Assembly: GCA_904501975.1 (NCBI GenBank)
Contig: CAJGCZ010000014.1
Coordinates: forward strand, 1 to 43,447
DNA from: an uncultured Akkermansia sp.
GTDB taxonomy: Bacteria > Verrucomicrobiota > Verrucomicrobiia > Verrucomicrobiales > Akkermansiaceae
DNA: 43,447 bases
Reading direction: 5' to 3'
The translations under genes and the position numbers were made by a program. Positions 39,078-43,447 of the stretch are shown here, piece after piece; positions within the stretch are counted from its first letter, which is position 1; every line of letters begins with the position of its first letter. Under the pieces are notes generated by a model, which was not told where the DNA came from, made no database searches, and saw nothing but the letters and a program-made list of their open reading frames with translations.

Positions 39078-40390
39078 TAGCCCTGTACCCATGCGCGTGC
39101 CTGCTGAATCTCTTGCGAGAGAGCCTCAAAATCACAGGTCAGGAACTTGCCGTCGCGGTACAGCTCTTTGCCGTCCACCACCGTCAGGCGGTTTTCAAGC
39201 CCCGTTGCCGCATAAACAATGTTAGAAACAATGTTGTGCACCGGCTGCATGTTGGGCGAGCTGAGGTCCAGCGCAATAAAGTCGGCCTTCATGCCGGGCT
39301 CCAGCGTACCGATAAGAGGCTCGTGCAGTGCATCGGAGCCACCGCGTGTAGCGAGGTCGAGCGCCATTTGGGCGGGGCATGCCGTGGGCTCCAGCGTGTT
39401 CACCTTTTGCAGCAGGCTGGCTAGGTACATCTCGCGCACCATGTTTTGGGCATTGTTGCTGGCAGGGCCATCGGTGCCCAAGCCAACAGGAATGTGGTAC
39501 TTGTGCATGGAGCCAATGGGCGCCACACCGCTGGCCAGTTTCATGTTGCTGGCGGGGTTGTGCACCACGGCGCAGTGGCCTTCTGCCAGCAGCTCCCAGT
39601 CCTGCGCATCTGCATGCACAACATGGAAGAACGTGCTGCCCGGCTGCAGCAGCCCCAAGCTGTGGCAGTACGGAATGGGGCGCATGCCGTGTTCCTTCAG
39701 GCAAGTGTCCGTCTCGTTCTGTGTCTCTGCCAAGTGCATGCCGAACAGGGAGTTTGTCTCCTCTGCCAGCGCATAGCACTTGCGCAGCAAATCCGGGTTG
39801 GTGGTGTAGGGCGCATGCGGCACCACCGCTTGGCGAATGCGCGGGTGCCCCTTCCATTCCTCCGCCTGTTGGCGCACCAGCTCAAAGTAGGCCTCTTGGT
39901 CCTTGCAGGAGAGGGAGGGGAAATACTGCGTTACGCTCTCGCCCAGCACGGCGCGCATGCCCATGGCATCTGCCGCCTTAAATACAGAGCGCTCCCACAT
40001 GTACATATCGTAAAAAGCCGTGGTGCCCGTGCGTATCATTTCTGCCATGCTGAACCGTGCTCCCAGCTCCACCAGCTCCGGGCTCAGCTTAGCCTCTTGC
40101 GGAAAAATATCCTGCGTCAGCCAATCCATTAGCGCCTTGTCGTCGGAGTACCCGCGCAGCAAGCTCATGGGCACATGGGTGTGCGCATTGATTAGGCCGG
40201 GCATGATGACGGCGTTGCCCAGGTCCACACGGCGGGCATCCGGGTACAAAATCTCCAGAATATCCGTATGCCCCACACACAAAATGCGATCCTCACACAC
40301 GGCTACGGCGCCTTTCTGTATCACATCGCGCCCCTCGTTCTGCGTGAGCACGTAGTCCGCCGTATACAGCGTATCACAAACGTTCTGCAT
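39077..40390 (-). CDS. mtaD: 5-methylthioadenosine / S-adenosylhomocysteine deaminase
   Basis: 437 residues of the metal-dependent amidohydrolase superfamily. Metal and substrate motifs are NAHTHVPMSLLRG (two His), HLAETQNE, HNPASNMKLASG and GLGTDGPASNN. This set fits the MtaD/SsnA/TrzN branch that deaminates methylthioadenosine or S-adenosylhomocysteine in the cytoplasm. The related guanine-deaminase-like functions cannot be fully excluded. In an operon behind a membrane protein gene (18 bp), with its stop overlapping the start of the exonuclease gene. Confidence 0.87.
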   Translation of the reverse strand: MQNVCDTLYTADYVLTQNEGRDVIQKGAVAVCEDRILCVGHTDILEILYPDARRVDLGNAVIMPGLINAHTHVPMSLLRGYSDDKALMDWLTQDIFPQEAKLSPELVELGARFSMAEMIRTGTTAFYDMYMWERSVFKAADAMGMRAVLGESVTQYFPSLSCKDQEAYFELVRQQAEEWKGHPRIRQAVVPHAPYTTNPDLLRKCYALAEETNSLFGMHLAETQNETDTCLKEHGMRPIPYCHSLGLLQPGSTFFHVVHADAQDWELLAEGHCAVVHNPASNMKLASGVAPIGSMHKYHIPVGLGTDGPASNNAQNMVREMYLASLLQKVNTLEPTACPAQMALDLATRGGSDALHEPLIGTLEPGMKADFIALDLSSPNMQPVHNIVSNIVYAATGLENRLTVVDGKELYRDGKFLTCDFEALSQEIQQARAWVQG

Positions 40391-40408
40391 AAGTTTTCAA
40401 ATCAGGCA

Positions 40409-41011
40409 TTAATACCAAAAACACAGCGCACATACCACAATGGCTGCACCCCATACGGCACCCACGGCATTCACCACGGTGTACAATGTGCCGTGGGCCG
40501 TAAACTTGTTCATCCAATCGCGGAAAAGGTAGGGCTTAGCCACCCAGAACATGGCCAAGGTAAGCACCGGGTACCACCAGCACGGTATCAGCAGGCGCGT
40601 TACCGGGTCCTTCAAAAAGGCAGCCGTCAGCGGCACAATAGCCATGAGCAGCAAGAACAGCCCCAAGGCTCGCGGGAACAGTAGCTCGCGCCCCTTGTTG
40701 TAAACCAGCAGCACACCACACATCACCGGGCAGAGCACCAGCAGCAACCCGCGTGTTTTGTTGAAGTCAAACAGATTCATCTTCAGCGGGTTCCAGTCTG
40801 CATCCAGCAACAGCAGGAAAATCCAGATGAAATCCAGCACCAGCAGCTTTTGGGCTGCCGCTGTGTTGGTGGCTGCCTCGCGCAGCGCTTGTTTGGTGGC
40901 CTCCGGTTTGGCCAAGGCTATGCCGTGCAGCAGCAGCAGCACCGCGCCCATGATGACACCTGCCGTGCCCAAGGAAAGCTTTTCGTATGCGTGAAGATAT
41001 TGGTCGTACAT
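40409..41011 (-). CDS. Integral membrane protein, unknown function
   Basis: 200 residues with five to six membrane spans: about 18-36, 57-72, 86-103, 112-128, 140-160 and 180-200. Polar loops are short, with DADWNPLKMNLFDFNKTRG the only notable hydrophilic stretch. No family recognised. It is the first gene of the operon with mtaD and the exonuclease. It could be a transporter or a DoxX-like/unknown membrane enzyme, and nothing in the sequence decides. Confidence 0.75.
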   Translation of the reverse strand: MYDQYLHAYEKLSLGTAGVIMGAVLLLLHGIALAKPEATKQALREAATNTAAAQKLLVLDFIWIFLLLLDADWNPLKMNLFDFNKTRGLLLVLCPVMCGVLLVYNKGRELLFPRALGLFLLLMAIVPLTAAFLKDPVTRLLIPCWWYPVLTLAMFWVAKPYLFRDWMNKFTAHGTLYTVVNAVGAVWGAAIVVCALCFWY

Positions 41012-41025
41012 GGTTTACTACCCGC

Positions 41026-41054
41026 ATTCTACCCACATTCCGCCCACTTATCAA
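41026..41054 (-). promoter_or_regulatory. Promoter of the membrane protein-mtaD-exonuclease operon
   Basis: TTGATA (41054-41049), 17 bp, TAGAAT (41031-41026) on the minus strand. About 7-nt leader to the ATG at 41011. Confidence 0.65.
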
Positions 41055-41117
41055 GCTAAAAGAAAGTCACACCCCACTCATTTTATGCCCCGTTGTGGTA
41101 TTGTTAGTTCTAACTCC

Positions 41118-41146
41118 TTGACTCCGCGCGCCCGGCGTGCGATGAT
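41118..41146 (+). promoter_or_regulatory. Promoter of the gcvT-like gene, leaderless geometry
   Basis: TTGACT (41118-41123), 17 bp, GATGAT (41141-41146), then 6 nt to the ATG at 41153. Confidence 0.55.
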
Positions 41147-41152
41147 GCGGCC

Positions 41153-42229
41153 ATGATGAAACAATCTCCGATTACCCCCTTGCATGAAAAATTGGGGGCC
41201 CGCATGGGCAAGGTGGAGGGGTGGACCATGCCCCAAGGCTACACCGACCTTGTGGATGAGCATTTGGCCGTGCGCTCCTCCTGCGGCGTGTTTGATACCT
41301 CGCACCTCTCCAAATTCCGCGTGCAGGGGGTAGGGGCCCTAGCGTGGCTGGAGAGCACCTTTAGCTGCTCCGTGGCCTCTATGGAAGACGGTGCGGCTCG
41401 CCCGGCTCTTCTGCTCAACAGGTTGGGTGTGATTGTAGACCATGTGTTGCTGGCTCGCCGCACTGCCGAGCAGTTTTTCATCGTGGGCTCGGCCTCGCAA
41501 GAGCAAGTGGTGGAGGCCCGCTTGCATGCGCACCTTCCCCTTCGTGGGGTAGAGCTGTTTAATGATACCGAGCAATGGTGTGCCCTCTCCGTGCAAGGGC
41601 CGGATGCTCCCCTCATCTATGCACGCACCTTGCCCGGGGAAGACTACCCCGCCACCTACACCTTCCGCCCCTACTCCCGGTGGGGTAGTGCATGCTATGT
41701 GGCCGGAGCCGTGCCTACTCTGTCCGATGGCTTTGTGCTTTATTGTCGGGCAGATGCCGGCATTCGGTGGTTTGAGGGCTTCATGGCCGCCGGGGCCATC
41801 CCATGCGGGGCTGAGACCGGAGAATGCCTGCGCTTGGAGTCCGGCCGCCGCTCTGTAGCGCAAGATGCCGCCGGGCTTTCGCCCGCCATGGCCGGCTTGC
41901 AGCACCTGTGTGTCCCCGGTAAAGAATACTTGGGCAGCAACGCCGCCTTGCGCACAAAAAACGCCCCGCAACAGCTGGTGCAGCTTACCTGTGCACCCAC
42001 CAACACAGCACCCGCTGCGGGCTCCCTTGTGCTCGATGCGCAAAACCGCAAGGTTGGCAGCATTACCAGCAGTTGCCTTTCACCCGCCCTCCACCGTGGG
42101 TTAGCCATGGCTCTTGTGGATTCCTCCTCCTCCGCCCCCGGCACCGAGCTGCAAGTGCTTATTAATCACATCGCAATACCCGCTAAAGTGGAGAAAAGTG
42201 CAAGCTGCGACTTCCGAGAAACGTGTTGA
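41153..42229 (+). CDS. gcvT: GcvT/YgfZ-type folate-binding protein
   Basis: 358 residues. The opening TPLHEKLGARMGKVEGWTMP and GVFDTSHLSKFRVQG are typical of the T-protein (aminomethyltransferase) of the glycine cleavage system. ALSVQGPDAPLIYAR and CLRLESGRRSVAQD match later parts. The sequence is more diverged than a standard T-protein, and no gcvH, gcvP or gcvA gene is near, so a stand-alone folate-binding role as in YgfZ/IbaG proteins is possible. Two ATGs in a row (41153, 41156). Leaderless promoter. Convergent with the small gene at 42359-42655. Confidence 0.75.
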   Translation: MMKQSPITPLHEKLGARMGKVEGWTMPQGYTDLVDEHLAVRSSCGVFDTSHLSKFRVQGVGALAWLESTFSCSVASMEDGAARPALLLNRLGVIVDHVLLARRTAEQFFIVGSASQEQVVEARLHAHLPLRGVELFNDTEQWCALSVQGPDAPLIYARTLPGEDYPATYTFRPYSRWGSACYVAGAVPTLSDGFVLYCRADAGIRWFEGFMAAGAIPCGAETGECLRLESGRRSVAQDAAGLSPAMAGLQHLCVPGKEYLGSNAALRTKNAPQQLVQLTCAPTNTAPAAGSLVLDAQNRKVGSITSSCLSPALHRGLAMALVDSSSSAPGTELQVLINHIAIPAKVEKSASCDFRETC

Positions 42230-42358
42230 TGCGGGCTGCTTCCTGCGGGGGTCTGCGGCCTATATACGGGCGCAGAATGGGGGAAAGACGGCCTTTATCT
42301 GTGCGAATGTGGGGCAGGCGGTGTGGGATAAGGCAGAGAAGTTTTTGGAGTGATGAGG

Positions 42359-42655
42359 CTAATGCTGCAAGCGTTCTGCCACCTCAGCGTGGACGGCTTC
42401 AAAGAGACGCAGGTCATGCTCCAGCGTGGCCAGTTCTGTGTGCGTCGGTTGGGAGAGGTCGTGGTGCTCGATGATAAAGCGGCAGAGATCACGGAGGAAA
42501 GCGGTGTGTTTCTTAAGGTCGCGCGTGCGTACCTCTCTTCCGATCCACCAACCGGAGCGAATGCGCTCAAGCTCACCGCTCACGTATTTCAGCTCACCCA
42601 TTCGGTGCAGAAAATACTCGCGCAAAGCTTGCTGAGGTGTCAGTTTTCTCACCAT
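42359..42655 (-). CDS. Small helical protein, unknown function
   Basis: 98 residues, no signal peptide and no membrane span. It is mostly helical and charged, starting MVRKLTPQQALREYFLHRMG, with ELERIRSGWW in the middle and LRLFEAVHAEVAERLQ at the end. No family recognised. The main reason to call it real is its promoter, which fits the leaderless pattern of other genes in the window. A longer plus-strand frame on the opposite strand is treated as a shadow. Confidence 0.6.
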   Translation of the reverse strand: MVRKLTPQQALREYFLHRMGELKYVSGELERIRSGWWIGREVRTRDLKKHTAFLRDLCRFIIEHHDLSQPTHTELATLEHDLRLFEAVHAEVAERLQH

Positions 42656-42661
42656 GCTTTG

Positions 42662-42690
42662 AGGATATCAGATTTTTTCTTTTTAGTCAA
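42662..42690 (-). promoter_or_regulatory. Promoter of the small helical gene, leaderless geometry
   Basis: Minus strand TTGACT (42690-42685), 17 bp, TATCCT (42667-42662), then 6 nt to the ATG at 42655. Confidence 0.65.
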
Positions 42691-42723
42691 TAAATGTTTA
42701 AGGAAATATAACTTTTTTTAGGT

Positions 42724-42984
42724 ATGGCAAAAGAAGATGTTACATTTACAATCGGCGCGGATGGACGAGCGATGGCGGGAGAACTGGGGAAAATTGCTGC
42801 AAAAACAAAAGATGCGTTGGCCGATATTGGCCAGATGTTTTTCGGCTTGCAAGGTATCGCTGCGGGGCTGAAAACGGTGTTTGGCGGTATCTCGGGCAAG
42901 GCGGCAGAGGTAGAGAATGTGACGGCCTCCTTACAGCGTTTTTTGATTTTGGATTTTGAATGTTGGATGTTGAATTTGTGTTGA
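42724..42984 (+). pseudogene. Truncated phage tail tape-measure gene (N-terminal fragment)
   Basis: The first about 72 residues (MAKEDVTFTIGADGRAMAGE, then KTKDALADIGQMFFGL, TVFGGISGKAAEVENVTASL) look like the start of a phage tail tape-measure protein. After LQRF the frame runs into a short heptamer-type repeat and stops after LILDFECWMLNLC, which is not phage-like. Tape-measure proteins are normally many hundred residues, so this is a remnant. No other tail gene is visible in the window. Confidence 0.55.
42942..42981. repeat. Heptamer-like tract at the break of the tape-measure gene
   Basis: TTTTGATTTTGGATTTTGAA followed by TGTTGGATGTTGAATTTG: imperfect 7-8 bp units of TTTTGGA/TGTTGGA type. 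The tract sits exactly where the tape-measure coding sequence is lost. Confidence 0.5.
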
Positions 42985-43008
42985 CAAGTGCGGGGGATTG
43001 TGTAAAGT
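42981..43008 (+). promoter_or_regulatory. Promoter of a candidate small RNA
   Basis: TTGACA (42981-42986), 16 bp, TAAAGT (43003-43008). No credible start codon follows with a ribosome-binding site. Confidence 0.55.
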
Positions 43009-43014
43009 AAGCGC

Positions 43015-43105
43015 GTAGGGTGCAAGCCCTTCCCGGGGTGGTGCCCGGTTATCGCATAATTTTCGGCCGCTGGGTGCGTAAGTGCTCAGCGGCTTGAAGT
43101 TTTTA
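43015..43105 (+). ncRNA. Candidate small RNA of about 90 nt
   Basis: Behind the promoter at 42981-43008 lie three possible hairpins: GGG/CCC around TGCAAG (43018-43029), CCGGG-GTGGTG-CCCGG (43033-43048), and the terminator-like GCCGCTG (43066-43072)/CAGCGGC (43087-43093) followed by TTGAAGTTTTT. It does not match 6S, SRP RNA, RNase P or a riboswitch that I know. A tiny 19-codon frame starting GTG inside it is unlikely to be translated. Confidence 0.45.
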
Positions 43106-43200
43106 TAGAAAAGAATAAAAAAACTTTACTTGACGCTCAAGGTATTATAATAAGCGCGCCGCTTCTGCGGCATGGTGCAGCCGGGGCAGGCATTACTGAT

Positions 43201-43302
43201 ATGGTCAATAATACCCCCACCACCAAAGTAGTAGTGACAGTCTTAATGATTGTCTGGTATATCCTGGAAATCGTAAAACGCTCTGTTAAAGTTTTTAGTT
43301 GA
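43201..43302 (+). CDS. Candidate 33-residue hydrophobic peptide
   Basis: ATG at 43201 and TGA at 43300-43302. The peptide has a polar start MVNNTPTTK, one membrane-spanning stretch VVVTVLMIVWYILEIV and a basic end KRSVKVFS. A -10 box TATAAT lies at 43146-43151 (the -35 is unclear), and a small perfect hairpin GCCGC-TTCT-GCGGC sits at 43158-43171 in the leader. A perfect 12-bp hairpin follows one base after the stop. The size and shape recall small membrane proteins or type I toxins, but there is no homology I can name. It may also be chance. Confidence 0.35.
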   Translation: MVNNTPTTKVVVTVLMIVWYILEIVKRSVKVFS

Positions 43303-43303
43303 T

Positions 43304-43331
43304 AGCCCCACAAATAGCAATTTGTGGGGCT
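43304..43331 (+). terminator. Perfect 12-bp hairpin behind the small peptide ORF
   Basis: AGCCCCACAAAT-AGCA-ATTTGTGGGGCT. No T-run follows, so terminator activity is uncertain. Confidence 0.5.
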
Positions 43332-43338
43332 CATTGAT

Positions 43339-43447
43339 GTGAGCGTAGCGAACGGAATTCAAGAGTCCGGAGGACGACAGACACATAGCCGGGGGCGCAA
43401 GCCCCCGGTATGGGGAAAAGAAAATCGGAGTCCCGAGGCGCCGGAGC
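43339..43447 (+). repeat. R1 structured repeat, cut by window end
   Basis: GTGAGCGTAGCGAACGGAAT, then GAGTCCGGAGGACGACAGAC, a perfect hairpin CCGGGGGC-GCAA-GCCCCCGG (43389-43408, GNRA tetraloop), GGAAAAGAAAATCGGAGTCC and GAGGCGCCGGAGC. Almost the same as the minus-strand copy at 30281-30443. The element continues beyond the window. Confidence 0.78.

Noticed and set aside
42114..42353. Frame after gcvT ending in GQAVWDKAEKFLE, considered as a frameshifted extension of gcvT
   Set aside because: The gcvT-like protein already ends at a normal length and the second frame lacks a start. Possibly chance.
43046..43105. 19-codon frame inside the candidate small RNA
   Set aside because: It starts at a GTG inside a hairpin, has no ribosome-binding site and ends in the terminator.

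Overview
The window reads as chromosome of a gut-type Verrucomicrobiota bacterium, most like the Akkermansia side of the phylum. This is an inference from gene content: exosortase plus its EpsI-type partner, a GH18 enzyme with a sialidase-like N-terminal domain, many small lipoproteins, ankyrin proteins, NspC, and a plsX/rpmF/DUF177 cluster. No rRNA or species marker is present. Genes are densely packed on both strands. Shine-Dalgarno sequences are rare. Several genes have a sigma70-like promoter whose -10 box ends only 6-9 nt before the ATG, so their mRNAs should have no leader or almost none.

Layout. 1-344: the end of an AT-rich kinase-like gene cut by the window edge. 519-3232 (minus): RRM protein with a long leader, DUF177, rpmF and plsX (lipid and ribosome supply). 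3545-10889: a membrane protein, mpl (murein recycling), a large PutA-like enzyme with an altered ALDH active site, and an exosortase/EpsI pair. 10988-17176 (plus): prs, an O-antigen-ligase-like protein, a Pro/Ala-rich membrane protein, trxA and a double-PIN/ankyrin protein. 17289-21585: tRNA-Gln and a run of envelope genes (His/Asn/Pro-rich lipoprotein, two LysM lipoproteins, an L,D-transpeptidase, a PH-like membrane protein). 21727-28053: gdhA, an NlpC/P60 lipoprotein, a small HTH-like protein, xseA, an ankyrin protein, a periplasmic protein built of three repeats, and a small lipoprotein. 28054-30530: an AT-rich accessory stretch with an Mrr-type restriction enzyme and an inverted pair of structured repeats, ending at the 3' end of ssrA (tmRNA, 30593-30943). 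31031-35894: tRNA-Arg, nspC, lipoproteins, tRNA-Leu and an ankyrin lipoprotein. 35907-42229: the GH18 enzyme, a lipoprotein gene bracketed by two MITE-like elements, a membrane protein/mtaD/DEDDh-exonuclease operon and a gcvT-like gene. 42359-43447: a small conserved-looking gene, a truncated phage tape-measure gene, a candidate small RNA, a candidate 33-residue hydrophobic peptide and another structured repeat cut by the window end.

How the genes work together: most of the window serves the envelope. This covers murein recycling and crosslinking (mpl, LysM proteins, L,D-transpeptidase, NlpC/P60), glycan export or ligation (O-antigen ligase), exosortase anchoring, and glycan degradation (GH18). 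Housekeeping RNA and nucleotide genes (prs, xseA, ssrA, tRNAs) and amino-acid/polyamine/methylthioadenosine metabolism (gdhA, putA, gcvT, nspC, mtaD) make up the rest.

The most novel-looking material is non-coding. R1 is a dispersed repeat in which a GNRA-capped hairpin keeps its stem while its sequence changes. R2 is a repeat of about 195 bp with terminal inverted repeats, plus scattered ends. The third point is the promoter-to-ATG geometry. No CRISPR array, intact transposase or complete prophage was seen.
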